From: an uncultured Acidimicrobiales bacterium
GTDB lineage: Bacteria; Actinomycetota; Acidimicrobiia; Acidimicrobiales; Bin134
DNA: 64,000 nucleotides
Direction: 5' to 3'
Assembly (NCBI GenBank): GCA_951813555.1
Contig: OX638344.1
Span: 186,001 to 250,000, forward strand
Below are positions 13,567 to 22,318 of the stretch, piece by piece (positions within the stretch are counted from its first letter, which is position 1; every line of letters begins with the position of its first letter). Under the pieces are notes generated by a model that worked only from the letters and a program-made list of their open reading frames with translations, had not been told where the DNA came from and did no database searches. Made by a program: the position numbers and the translations under genes.

Positions 13567-16500
13567 ATGCTCTTTGCAGGATGGCCAGCTATTTTCGACG
13601 CCACAAGGTCCCGACGGAGTGTGGGGCTGGTGCTGGCGGTCGTACTGGCCGCGACCGGGCTTGTCGTCGCCAGTGCCCAGGGGGCAACGGCGCAGCCAGC
13701 TGACCAGAGCGCGGCGGAGCGCTGCTCGGAGATTTACCGCTTTGGCGCCGAACCGGTGGACGTGGCCAAGACCGCCGACGGCCAAACCGTTTTGTCCCAG
13801 GTGAGCTGGGGATACCACGACAGCATCGGCTGCTACCTCGCCCTCGACAACGACGCCGTGGCCGCCCTGCGGGCCGCGGGCCCGCCCGCGAGCTTGCCTC
13901 AGGGCCAAACCGAGGACTCTAGGCGCTGTTTTGAGCACTACCGGTTCGGGGCCGAGCCGGTAGACGTGGCCAAGACCGCCGACGGCCAAACCGTGCTGGC
14001 CCGCCTTAGCTGGGGATACCACGACAGCATTGGCTGCTACCTCGCCCTCGACTCGGCCGCAACCAACACGCTGCGCGCCGCCGCAGCACCCCCCGAGGCC
14101 CCCGAACCTCCCGGCAGCGTCTCGGCGGCCTCCGGCGACGGCCAGCTCACCGTTTCCTGGACCTCGCCCGCCGACAACGGCGGCGCACCCATCGTGGACT
14201 ACACCATGGCCTACCAGGCCGGCGCCACCACCTGCCCGACCGACATCGACAACACCTGGAACCCCCGCATCACCTCGACCACCTCCGCCACCATCGAGGG
14301 TCTCGCCAACGGCACCGCCTACCGAGTGTGCGTCAAAGCCACCAACCAAGCGGGCGACAGCGACTGGACCGGCACCACCGCCACCCCGGCAACCGTCCCC
14401 GGCGCACCCGGCAACATCTCGGTTATCGCCGGCGACGGCCAGCTCACCGTTTCCTGGACCTCGCCCGCCGACAACGGCGGCGCACCCATCACCGGCTACA
14501 CCGTGGCCTACAAGGCCAACGCCTTCACCTGCCCGACCCCCAACACGATCGGCACCTGGACTGTCCGCAACACCTCGAACACCTCCACCACCATCAGAGG
14601 CCTGGCCAACACCCATTCGTACCGCCTCTGCGTCAGAGCCTCCAACAGCGCCGGGCTCAGCAACTGGAACGAAACCTCCAGTTCTCCGAGCGACCGGCCC
14701 GGCCAGCCGACCGGCGTGCGATTCACCGGCACCGGTCCCGACCGGCTGACCGTGGCCTGGACCGCGCCCGCCTCCACCGGCGCATCGGCCATCGCCGGCT
14801 ACACCGTCCAATGGTGTACCGCGGCGTCCACCAACGATGTCTGCGCCAGCTCTTGGAGCACGGCCAGTGCCACCGGCACCGGCTACGCCATCGCCGGCCT
14901 TGCCGGCAGCACCTCCTACGGCGTGCGGGTCCAAGCGGTCAACAGCCGCGGAACGGGCCCGTGGAGCAGCACCCGATTCGCATCCACCACAGCCGCCACC
15001 CCCCCGGGCGCCCCCTCTGGCCTGGCGGCCTCGGTCGGCGACCGCCAAATCGACCTGCGGTGGAACGCGCCGTCGGCCAACGGCGCGCCCATCACCGGCT
15101 ACGCCGTGGAGTGCCGGCTCGGCGGCACCGCCGTCGCCACCGGCAACTGCGGCAGCAGCTCTTACACCCGCTACGCCACCGTCTCGGGCACCTCCACCAC
15201 CATTACCGGGCTCGCCAACGGCACCGCATATGACATACGGGTGAGGGCTGCCAATAGAGCGGGCAGCGGCGCTTGGGCCACCATTGCCGCCACGCCGGCA
15301 ACCCGACCCCGCATCCCCACCAACGTCGAAGCCACGGCCAGCGGCCGCAACATACAGGTCACCTGGACTGCTCCGGCCTCGGGTGGAGCACCCATCACCA
15401 GATACACCGTCCAGTCTTGCTCCGGCGGCTGCACGAGCTGGCGGTCAACCACCGTCTCAGGAAACCCGCCGGCCACCACGGCCACCATCAGTGGCCTGGC
15501 CACCGCCACCACCTATCGCGTACGGGTTAGAGCGGTGAACTCCGCCGGCGAAAGCGGCTGGAGCGCCACCGACACGGCCACCACGCCCACCCGGCCCGAA
15601 ACCCCCACCGATTTGACGGTCACCGTTAGTGGGCCCGACAAGTTGACGGCCACTTGGACCGCACCCGTCTCCGTGTCGGGGGTGAGCCACTACAACGTCC
15701 AGCGGTGTACCGCGAGGGCCAACAGCGACGGCACTTGGCGTTGCACCAGCGGCTGGAGCAACGCCGGCACCGCCACCGACACCAGCCACGTGGTCACCGG
15801 ACTCAACGGCAGCACCGACTACAGCGTGCGGGTCCAAGCCGAAAACGCCGCCGGCACCAGCGGGTGGAGCAACACCTACACTGCCCCCACCGACCCCCCC
15901 ACCTCCCCAGGTGTAATCGACGACCTCACCGCCACCGCCGGAAACCGTCAGGTACGCCTGAGCTGGACTGCACCGGCGGCCAACGGAGCCCCCATCACCC
16001 GCTACGAGGTGACCTGCGAGGACATCGACCAAGTCGTAACAACCGGCAGCTGTAGCGAAGATGTACCGACTCTGTACAGGCCAACGTCGAGCACCTCGAT
16101 CACCGTCAGGCGCCTCACCAACGGCATCAAATACCGGTTCGCTGTCACAGCCTTCAACAGTGCCTCCTTCTCCGGAGGAACGCGTAGTTTTCCAGCAGCA
16201 GACTCCACCCCGGCCACCCGGCCCGGCCCTCCCACCGACATCACTATCAACCCGACCTACCCCGGAAACGGCGGGCTTACCCTTGGCGTTTCGTGGACTG
16301 CGCCCACTGAAGAGGCCAATGGCGGGTCGCCCATCACCGGTTACACCGTGCAATACCGCGCCAGCGGTGGCAACTGGAGCTTCGTCTACTTCGGCGATGT
16401 CCGTGACACCAGCAATTCCCACGAGATAACCGGTCTCACCGTGGGCCCCCGGTATTACGTGCAAATCCGATCCCACAACGCCGCCGGCGAGAGCAGCTGG

Positions 16501-17853
16501 GTCTCAGCCTCCAGCGACCCGACCGGCACACCGGGCGCACCTGATGCTGCCATCGATGAAAATAGTGTAAGCCACAGTGGAATGACGTTCAGGTGGGAAT
16601 CGCCCGACCCAGGCGCGTCGGAAATCACCGACTACCACGTCCAATGGTGTACCGCGAGGGCAAGGACCACCACCACCGGCGGAGTCGACACAACCACATA
16701 TTCATGCACAGGCTCGTGGCGCAGCGCTCCCGAAGCCGATATCAACACGGTCAACAACCGCTACGAAATGACCGGGCTCACCGGCAACACGAGTTACAGC
16801 GCACGAGTCCGAGCGGTCAACATCCACGGAAATGGCCCGTGGAGCGACGTCGACGACACTAGCTTCGCTACCACCTTACCCCCCCTTGCCCCGACACAAC
16901 CAGACATGCCCACCGCCATCGTAGGAAACAGCCAGATACGGCTGAGTTGGACTGCGCCCGACGCCAACGGGGCCCCCATCACCCGCTACACCATTCTATG
17001 CCAGAGCGGCATCGACGGAGACCACCGCTGCGACAACGGTAACGCCAACACCTACACCACCTCTGGTACTTCTGGTACTTCCTACACCATCACCGGCCTT
17101 ACCAACGGCGTCTCGTACGACTTTTGGGTGAGCGCTTATAACAGCGCAGGATATAGCCCCGATTCCCCTCGAAAAGCAGCCACCCCGGCCGGCCCACCCG
17201 ACCCACCCGACCCCGACGACATCGTATTCACCGAGACTTACACAGACGGCGTGGTCACCCTGGACGTATCGTGGACTGAGCCCGAGAATGACGGAGGCCA
17301 TCCCGACCGCATCACCGGTTACACCGTGCAATACCGCGCCAGCGGCGGCAACTGGAGCTTCCACTACTTCGGCTCGGACCTCACCACTCCCATCACCGGC
17401 CTCACCATTGGCCACCGATACGACGTGCAGATCCGTAGCCACACCAATGCTGGCGAGAGCAGTTGGGCCTATGCCTCAGCTACTCCCACCGGCAAGCCCG
17501 CCGCGCCCACCATCTCGAACCTCCTTGCAGGAGTGAGCAATTTGAGGATCGACTGGCCTGAGCCCGACCAAGGCGCATCGGACATCACTAGCTACAGAAT
17601 CCAGCAATGCATCGTCAGTCACAACACGAATAACACCCCAGACGATAGCGACGACACCTATACGTGCAGCGGATGGACCAGCCTTAAGACAATTGCTGCC
17701 GACGATGGACCTTCCTACACGAGTAGCAACCTCGCCTGCGGTACTCGATACGGAGTACGGGTCCAAGCGGTCAACTCCTACGGTTCCGGTCCCTGGAGCG
17801 CCACCGATAGCGATGATGATGGATGGTCCGCCCAAACCGACGCGTGCACATAG
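13567..17853 (+). CDS. Large secreted fibronectin type III repeat protein with duplicated N-terminal Cys module
   Basis: A 1428-residue exported protein. A basic-hydrophobic signal segment (residues 14-43, ending near SAQGATAQ) is followed by two copies of an unrecognised module at residues 53-94 and 121-162. Each has Cys at both ends (C53/C89, C121/C157), the core YRFGAEPVDVAKTADGQTV and the end SWGYHDSIGCYLALD. From about residue 177 to the end I count 12 fibronectin type III domains, each with W-T-x-P-x-x-x-G-x-x-I-x-x-Y and a later Y-x-V-x-V-x-A-x-N motif. Several carry extra cysteine pairs (QWCTA...SSW, VECRLGG...GNCGS). There is no sortase motif, catalytic domain or C-terminal anchor. 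A surface or extracellular adhesion/scaffold role is likely but inferred. The gene stands alone and ends before a hairpin. Confidence 0.85.
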   Translation: MLFAGWPAIFDATRSRRSVGLVLAVVLAATGLVVASAQGATAQPADQSAAERCSEIYRFGAEPVDVAKTADGQTVLSQVSWGYHDSIGCYLALDNDAVAALRAAGPPASLPQGQTEDSRRCFEHYRFGAEPVDVAKTADGQTVLARLSWGYHDSIGCYLALDSAATNTLRAAAAPPEAPEPPGSVSAASGDGQLTVSWTSPADNGGAPIVDYTMAYQAGATTCPTDIDNTWNPRITSTTSATIEGLANGTAYRVCVKATNQAGDSDWTGTTATPATVPGAPGNISVIAGDGQLTVSWTSPADNGGAPITGYTVAYKANAFTCPTPNTIGTWTVRNTSNTSTTIRGLANTHSYRLCVRASNSAGLSNWNETSSSPSDRPGQPTGVRFTGTGPDRLTVAWTAPASTGASAIAGYTVQWCTAASTNDVCASSWSTASATGTGYAIAGLAGSTSYGVRVQAVNSRGTGPWSSTRFASTTAATPPGAPSGLAASVGDRQIDLRWNAPSANGAPITGYAVECRLGGTAVATGNCGSSSYTRYATVSGTSTTITGLANGTAYDIRVRAANRAGSGAWATIAATPATRPRIPTNVEATASGRNIQVTWTAPASGGAPITRYTVQSCSGGCTSWRSTTVSGNPPATTATISGLATATTYRVRVRAVNSAGESGWSATDTATTPTRPETPTDLTVTVSGPDKLTATWTAPVSVSGVSHYNVQRCTARANSDGTWRCTSGWSNAGTATDTSHVVTGLNGSTDYSVRVQAENAAGTSGWSNTYTAPTDPPTSPGVIDDLTATAGNRQVRLSWTAPAANGAPITRYEVTCEDIDQVVTTGSCSEDVPTLYRPTSSTSITVRRLTNGIKYRFAVTAFNSASFSGGTRSFPAADSTPATRPGPPTDITINPTYPGNGGLTLGVSWTAPTEEANGGSPITGYTVQYRASGGNWSFVYFGDVRDTSNSHEITGLTVGPRYYVQIRSHNAAGESSWVSASSDPTGTPGAPDAAIDENSVSHSGMTFRWESPDPGASEITDYHVQWCTARARTTTTGGVDTTTYSCTGSWRSAPEADINTVNNRYEMTGLTGNTSYSARVRAVNIHGNGPWSDVDDTSFATTLPPLAPTQPDMPTAIVGNSQIRLSWTAPDANGAPITRYTILCQSGIDGDHRCDNGNANTYTTSGTSGTSYTITGLTNGVSYDFWVSAYNSAGYSPDSPRKAATPAGPPDPPDPDDIVFTETYTDGVVTLDVSWTEPENDGGHPDRITGYTVQYRASGGNWSFHYFGSDLTTPITGLTIGHRYDVQIRSHTNAGESSWAYASATPTGKPAAPTISNLLAGVSNLRIDWPEPDQGASDITSYRIQQCIVSHNTNNTPDDSDDTYTCSGWTSLKTIAADDGPSYTSSNLACGTRYGVRVQAVNSYGSGPWSATDSDDDGWSAQTDACT
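14134..14493 (+). repeat. Near-identical DNA in the first two FN3 domains
   Basis: A stretch of about 60 bases beginning GGCGACGGCCAGCTCACCG and ending GGCGGCGCACCCATC occurs near 14134-14193 and again near 14434-14493, encoding the same WTSPADNGGAPI segment. The later domains have diverged, so the first two FN3 units are a recent duplication. Confidence 0.8.
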
Positions 17854-17872
17854 CAGTAGCTCTCTCGACCAT

Positions 17873-17903
17873 CCCTGACCAGCGCTATCCGCGCCGGTCG
17901 GGG
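17873..17903 (+). terminator. Hairpin after the FN3 gene
   Basis: CCCTGACCAGCGC pairs with GCGCCGGTCGGGG (one T-G pair, one mismatch) around a TATCC loop, 20 bases after the FN3 stop. The right arm overlaps the 38-bp direct repeat. No T-run follows. Confidence 0.55.
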
Positions 17904-17929
17904 GTGCCGGAGGGCTAGACCCTCTCGAT
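17892..17929. repeat. 38-bp direct repeat, distal copy
   Basis: Identical over 38 bases to 19354-19391 (begins CGCCGGTCGGGGGTGCC, ends ACCCTCTCGAT). Beyond it the similarity continues for about 30 bases with six mismatches. The pair brackets the Fic gene. Confidence 0.9.
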
Positions 17930-17959
17930 TAGCGTTCCGGTACCCAGGCCGCCGCTGCA
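17915..17959 (-). pseudogene. Thiolase C-terminal remnant (14 codons)
   Basis: On the minus strand these bases read C-S-G-G-L-G-T-G-T-L-I-E-R-V-stop, the same ending as the intact thiolase at 19377 (C-G-G-G-L-G-T-G-T-L-I-E-R-V-stop). The DNA differs mostly at third codon positions, as between two homologous functional genes. No upstream thiolase sequence remains, so it is a stranded 3' end. Confidence 0.75.
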
Positions 17960-17983
17960 TTCCCCAGGACACGGCGGGGTGAT

Positions 17984-19249
17984 TCAGTCTTGCGTCTGGG
18001 CACCCGGCCCGGCCTGTTCGAAGAGGACGGGGGAAGACCAGGTTACCGCGGCGAAGGCGTCGGTGATTGCCTCAGCCTCATAGACTCGGTTGCGGCGGCC
18101 GGCGCTGCGCTGGACAAGCACCCCGGCGTCTTGCAATTGCTCAAGGCTGCGCGCTCCGGTTCGCCAAGAGGCACCGAGCAGCTCGGCCGCTTTCTCCGCG
18201 TTGAGAATTGGATTGGCCGCCAGGTGGGCAAGCAACCGTCGCGCCGCGGTGCGCCCATACCCCTGGACGGCGACCTGCTGCTCCCAGTTTCTTTTGATGC
18301 CCGCCACCTGCCCGATGAGGAACTCCGCGTAGGCGGCGGCCTCTGCGACGGCATCGGCCGCGATGGCAATCCACTTCCGGACCGCCCGCGACCTGGCGGG
18401 GTCGTCGGGGGGGGCCACAATGCTCGATTCGCCCAGAAATGCGATGTAGTTGTCTTTTCGGAGGGCCAAAGCGGAGCTGACCGGCAGGGTACATGGCGGT
18501 GCCAGGCGGCTGCGCTGGAGCATCATCTGCATGAGCGCACGGCCGGTGCGCCCGTTTCCATCCCCGAACGGGTGGATCATCTCGAACTGGGCATGTACGA
18601 CGGCCATTTCTACCAGTGGATGTCCCTCTTCCCGATTGATCCGCTCGAGCAGGTCTTCCATCAGCTTCGGGACATTTTCTGGAGGCGGTGGGATATAGGA
18701 GGCGTTCAGCGGAGTGGACCAGAGCTGGCCCGGGCCAATCCAGTTCTGCCTGGTCCTGATCTGCCCGGTACCCGGATCGCTCTCGCCCATGAGGGTGCGG
18801 TGAACGGAAACGACGTCTTCGATCGCCAGTGGCCTGTCGTGCGCGGCGATCTCCAAAGCGTGCTCGAAGGCGGCGACATTCCTAAGGGCTTCGATGTCGT
18901 TTGGTCGGGGCTGCTCCCCGAACAGGCCCAACTGGGCCTCGGCCCGAGCCAGCCGGCGGGCAGACGGGTACACGCCCTCGATAGTGCTCGACGCCGCGCT
19001 TTCCGCCCGGCGTACCAGCCACTCCGCGGGCAGCGCAGCGTCCGCCCCACAGTTTCGCTCCAGTCGCCGAACAGCATCCTCGGCGACCATCACCCGTTCT
19101 AGGCACTCGCTGTCTAGCTCGATATCCCAGTCAGCTATCGGATGAGGAATGAAGGCCCGAAAGATGTCGTCCGGGCTGTCATCCCCGGTTGCCTCCCGCG
19201 AGGTAAAGCTCACCCCATCCCAATAGCGCCCCCCCGAAAGCCTTCCCAT
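17984..19249 (-). CDS. Fic-domain protein (AMP transferase) with N-terminal inhibitory helix and C-terminal winged helix
   Basis: A 421-residue Fic protein. The catalytic motif is complete: HPFGDGNGRTGR at residues 226-237, which binds ATP and Mg and transfers AMP (or a related group) to a target hydroxyl. An inhibitory motif (S/T-x3-E-G) is present before it: S-S-T-I-E-G at residues 87-92, making this a class II, self-inhibited Fic enzyme that needs no separate antitoxin. Residues of about 340-400 (AARRLLAHLAANPILNAEKAAELLG...) look like a winged helix. ATG 19249 is preferred, with GGAGGGG seven bases upstream; an in-frame start at 19312 falls close to the promoter. The gene is bracketed by 38-bp direct repeats matching the end of the neighbouring thiolase and has an AT-rich upstream region, both suggesting acquisition. 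Confidence 0.86.
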   Translation of the reverse strand: MGRLSGGRYWDGVSFTSREATGDDSPDDIFRAFIPHPIADWDIELDSECLERVMVAEDAVRRLERNCGADAALPAEWLVRRAESAASSTIEGVYPSARRLARAEAQLGLFGEQPRPNDIEALRNVAAFEHALEIAAHDRPLAIEDVVSVHRTLMGESDPGTGQIRTRQNWIGPGQLWSTPLNASYIPPPPENVPKLMEDLLERINREEGHPLVEMAVVHAQFEMIHPFGDGNGRTGRALMQMMLQRSRLAPPCTLPVSSALALRKDNYIAFLGESSIVAPPDDPARSRAVRKWIAIAADAVAEAAAYAEFLIGQVAGIKRNWEQQVAVQGYGRTAARRLLAHLAANPILNAEKAAELLGASWRTGARSLEQLQDAGVLVQRSAGRRNRVYEAEAITDAFAAVTWSSPVLFEQAGPGAQTQD

Positions 19250-19291
19250 ATCGCCCCTCCAACCAATTTCAATGGCACTATATCCAACCTT

Positions 19292-19331
19292 TATTGACAA
19301 AATACTATACATTTATCAATAAATGTCAATA
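19292..19331. promoter_or_regulatory. Inverted repeat operator over the Fic promoter
   Basis: TATTGACA at 19292-19299 and TGTCAATA at 19324-19331 are perfect 8-bp inverted arms, 24 bases apart. One arm covers the -35, the other the expected transcription start, so a repressor (perhaps Fic's own winged helix) could bind here. Confidence 0.55.
19302..19329 (-). promoter_or_regulatory. Promoter of the Fic gene
   Basis: On the minus strand a perfect TTGACA (19329-19324), a 16-base spacer and TAGTAT (19307-19302, 4 of 6 consensus). The start would be near 19295, giving a leader of about 45 bases. The surroundings are strikingly AT-rich for this window. Confidence 0.6.
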
Positions 19332-19353
19332 TAAAATCGCCTATCGCCATCTA

Positions 19354-19391
19354 CGCCGGTCGGGGGTGCCGGAGGGCTAGACCCTCTCGAT
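19354..19391. repeat. 38-bp direct repeat, thiolase-proximal copy
   Basis: Identical to 17892-17929. It covers the last codons and stop of the intact thiolase plus 23 bases of 3' flank. Copies of a gene's 3' end on both sides of an inserted segment resemble integration-site duplication, but no recombinase is present. Confidence 0.9.
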
Positions 19392-20552
19392 AAGCGTGCC
19401 CGTGCCCAGGCCGCCGCCGCAGCACATGGTAATGATCGCCCGGCGGCCGTCGGTGCGCTCCAATTCGTGCAGCGCCTTGGTGACCAGGATCGAGCCGGTG
19501 CCGCCCAGCGGATGGCCCAGGGCGATGGCGCCGCCGTTGGGGTTCACCCGCTCCATGTCGGGCTCTAGTTCGGCGGCCCAGCACAGCACCACCGAGGCGA
19601 ACGCCTCGTTGATCTCCACCACGTCGATGTCGTCCATCGACAGACCGGTGCGCTCCAACAGCCGGTGAGTGGCCGGGATCGGCCCCTCCAGCATCAGCAC
19701 CGGATCGCACCCCACCAGGCAGGTCTCCACCACCCGGGCCCTCGGGGTGAGGCCGAGCTGCTCGGCCCGATCGGCGGTGGTCATCAGCACTGCTCCGGCA
19801 CCGTCGGAGATCTGCGACGACGATCCGGCGGTGTGCACGCCATCGGGTCGGGCTACCGGCTTGAGCGCGGCCAGCCCCTCCAGGGAGGTGTCCCGGAGAC
19901 CCTCGTCGGTGCTCACGGTGATCGTGTCGCCGGTCTTCTTGCCGTCCTCATCCAGCACCGGGGCCTCGATGGGCACGATCTGGGTCTCGAACCGGCCCTC
20001 AGCCCAGGCCCGGGCTGCTCGCTGCTGGGAGGCCAGCCCGAAGCGGTCGCAGTCGTCCCGGGTGATGCCCCACTTGTCGGCCATCCGCTCGGCCCCCTCG
20101 AACTGGGAGGTGAACTCGTAGTGGGCGAAGTAGTCGCGGGTCACCGGGCGGCCCACCCCGTCGGCCGACGCGTTCGCCCCGATGGGCACGATGCTCATGC
20201 TCTCCACCCCGCAGGCCAGCACGGCGTCCTCCACCCCAGACTTCACCAGGCTGTAGCCCAAGTTCACCGCGTGCTGCGACGAGCCGCACTGGGAGTCCAC
20301 CGTGCTGCACGCTGTTTCCTCCGGCAGCCCGGCGGTGAGCCAGGCGGTGCGGGTGACGTTCATGGCCTGAGCCCCGATCTGGTCGACGCAGCCGCCCACC
20401 GCCTGGCCGATGGCCGCGGGGTCGATGCCCGAGCGCTCCACCGCGGCCGACTGCACCTGGCTGAGCAGCCCCGTGGGATGAACCGATGACAAACCGCCGT
20501 TTCGCTTGCCTACCGGAGAGCGAACGGCTTCGACGATAACGACCTCAGTCAT
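19377..20552 (-). CDS. Thiolase (acetyl-CoA acetyltransferase family)
   Basis: A 391-residue thiolase. The acylated cysteine is Cys89 in STVDSQCGSSQHAV; the C-terminal half shows INEAFASV, the GHPLGGTG histidine motif and the second active-site cysteine in MCCGGGLGTG. It cleaves 3-ketoacyl-CoA or condenses acetyl-CoA. The start is ATG 20552 (MTEVVIVEAVRSPVG); a longer form would add 11 residues atypical of thiolases. TATCGT ends six bases before the ATG, suggesting leaderless transcription. Its 3' end has been duplicated at 17892-17959 on the far side of the Fic gene. It is divergent from the acyl-CoA synthetase. Confidence 0.92.
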   Translation of the reverse strand: MTEVVIVEAVRSPVGKRNGGLSSVHPTGLLSQVQSAAVERSGIDPAAIGQAVGGCVDQIGAQAMNVTRTAWLTAGLPEETACSTVDSQCGSSQHAVNLGYSLVKSGVEDAVLACGVESMSIVPIGANASADGVGRPVTRDYFAHYEFTSQFEGAERMADKWGITRDDCDRFGLASQQRAARAWAEGRFETQIVPIEAPVLDEDGKKTGDTITVSTDEGLRDTSLEGLAALKPVARPDGVHTAGSSSQISDGAGAVLMTTADRAEQLGLTPRARVVETCLVGCDPVLMLEGPIPATHRLLERTGLSMDDIDVVEINEAFASVVLCWAAELEPDMERVNPNGGAIALGHPLGGTGSILVTKALHELERTDGRRAIITMCCGGGLGTGTLIERV

Positions 20553-20558
20553 AGGCCC

Positions 20559-20564
20559 ACGATA
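20559..20564 (-). promoter_or_regulatory. Putative leaderless -10 element (TATCGT) of the thiolase gene
   Basis: On the minus strand TATCGT, then six bases, then ATG 20552. No Shine-Dalgarno sequence is present. Confidence 0.45.
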
Positions 20565-20620
20565 GAGCTTTAGACCTTGACACAACCCGTCGAAGCCGGT
20601 CTGAAGCCCTCGATTGAATA

Positions 20621-22300
20621 GTGTGCAACTCCGTGGGTGTACGTGAGCACGTGATCCAAGAGCTGACCGGGCCCGGTGGGATGTTCGAGCTGACCACCGA
20701 GAAGGTGTTGGGGCAGCCTGCGGAGGTGTTCACCACCCGCATGCGCTCACTGCGGGAGATGGTGGCCAACACCGCCAGTTTCGGCGACCGGGAGTTTCTG
20801 GTGCTGGAACAGCAGCGGCTCACCTTCGGCGATTTCATCTCCCAGGTGGCGGAGGCGGCCGCCGCCCTGCAACAGCGGGGAATCGGCCACGGCGACCGGG
20901 TGGCCGTCTTCGCGGCCAACTGCCCTGAGTGGGTGGTTTCGTTCTTCGCCGCCACCAGCATCGGCGCCATCGTGTCGGCCTACAACGGCTGGTGGACTGC
21001 CGATGAGGTTCGCTACGCCACCTCGCTGAGCGAGCCCGCGCTGGTGATCGCCGACCGCCCCCGCTTGGAGCGCTCTGGCACAGGCGACACCGATGCCCCC
21101 TGCCTGGTGATCGAGGATGACTGGGATGGATTCATCGCCACCGGCGCCGGAGCTGCCCTCGAAGACATCGATGTCCCATTGGCCGAGGACGACCCGGCGG
21201 TGATCTTGTTCACCAGCGGAACCACTGGGCGACCCAAGGGAGCGGTGGCCACCCATCGGGGGCTGATCGGATTCGTGCAGTCCACCATGATGAACGGGGC
21301 AGTGCGGGTGTTCACCGAGATACGCACCAACCCTCCCGACGACGACGGCTCGGCCCCCAGCCCACCGGCCCAGGCGGTGACTTTGGGCACCTCACCGTTG
21401 TTCCACGTATCCGGGTTGTACGGTTCCACGCTTATCAGCATGGTGACCGGGGGCAAGATCGTTTACCGCCGGGGCCGCTTCGACCCCGAGGCGGTGCTCC
21501 AGCTCATCCAAGACGAGGGGGTCACCGCCTTCGCTGCGTTGGGCAGCATCGGCTCGCGGCTGGTGAACCACGCCCGCTTCGGGGAGTTCGACACCTCCAG
21601 CATCGTCAACGTGGGCTTTGGCGGGGCTCCGGCCAGCCCGGCGGTGCAAGACATGATGCGCCAGGCCTTCCCCAACGCCGCCCCCGCGGTGGGCATGGGC
21701 TACGGGTCGTCGGAGTCGGTAGCGGTGGTAGCCACCATCGGCGGCTCCGAGTACCGGGGGCGGCCCACCTCCTGCGGCCGAGTGGCCATCGGCTTCGAAG
21801 CCGAGATTCGCGGCCCTGACGGCCAGGCGCTGCCCACCGGGCAAGAGGGCGAGATCTGGTGCCGCAGCGCCTACACCATGCTCTGCTACTGGAACGATCC
21901 CGAGGCCACCGCGGCGACCATCGATGACGACCGGTGGCTCAACACCGGCGACATCGGCCGCTTCGACGACGACGGCTACCTCTACATCAACTCCCGGGCC
22001 CGGGACATGATCCTGCGCAACGCCGAGAACATCTACCCCATCGAAATCGAATACCGCCTCGACGCCCACCCATCGGTAGCCGAGTCGGCAGTGTTCGGCG
22101 TGGACCACCCCGAGATGGGCCAAGAGGTGAAGGCCGTGGTGGTGCCGGCCAGCGACGCCCCGATGGACCCCGACGACCTGGCCCAGTGGTGCCTAGGGGT
22201 ACTGGCCCCCTACAAGGTGCCCACCCTCTGGGAGATCCGCGCCACGCCCCTCCCCCGCAACGCCGCCGGCAAAGTGGTAAAGCGAGAGCTGTACTCCTGA
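20621..22300 (+). CDS. Acyl-CoA synthetase (AMP-forming, ANL superfamily)
   Basis: A protein of up to 559 residues. The ATP-binding P-loop VILFTSGTTGRPKGAVATHRG is at about residues 194-214, followed by the family blocks GMGYGSSES and RWLNTGDIGRFDDDGYLYI, then the hinge and lysine region DMILRNAENIYPIEIE, with the catalytic lysine in RNAAGKVVKRELY at the end. It activates a carboxylate to acyl-AMP and then acyl-CoA. The start is uncertain: GTG 20621 is the longest, a GTG at 20651 and ATG 20681 (MFELTTEKVLG) are alternatives. It is transcribed away from the thiolase and converges on the amidohydrolase; a fatty or aryl acid is the likely substrate. Confidence 0.88.
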   Translation: MCNSVGVREHVIQELTGPGGMFELTTEKVLGQPAEVFTTRMRSLREMVANTASFGDREFLVLEQQRLTFGDFISQVAEAAAALQQRGIGHGDRVAVFAANCPEWVVSFFAATSIGAIVSAYNGWWTADEVRYATSLSEPALVIADRPRLERSGTGDTDAPCLVIEDDWDGFIATGAGAALEDIDVPLAEDDPAVILFTSGTTGRPKGAVATHRGLIGFVQSTMMNGAVRVFTEIRTNPPDDDGSAPSPPAQAVTLGTSPLFHVSGLYGSTLISMVTGGKIVYRRGRFDPEAVLQLIQDEGVTAFAALGSIGSRLVNHARFGEFDTSSIVNVGFGGAPASPAVQDMMRQAFPNAAPAVGMGYGSSESVAVVATIGGSEYRGRPTSCGRVAIGFEAEIRGPDGQALPTGQEGEIWCRSAYTMLCYWNDPEATAATIDDDRWLNTGDIGRFDDDGYLYINSRARDMILRNAENIYPIEIEYRLDAHPSVAESAVFGVDHPEMGQEVKAVVVPASDAPMDPDDLAQWCLGVLAPYKVPTLWEIRATPLPRNAAGKVVKRELYS

Positions 22301-22318
22301 GGATCGCCCCCCGCCCGC

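Noticed and set aside
13501..15048. 500-residue upstream extension of the acyl-CoA dehydrogenase frame
   Set aside because: Runs antisense through the FN3 gene; repetitive Gly/Ala composition mirrors FN3 repeats; the dehydrogenase domain begins at 13500/13479.
17892..19391. Insertion sequence carrying Fic
   Set aside because: No transposase and no terminal inverted repeats; the flanking repeats are direct and derive from a host gene, so only a cassette/integration remnant is proposed.
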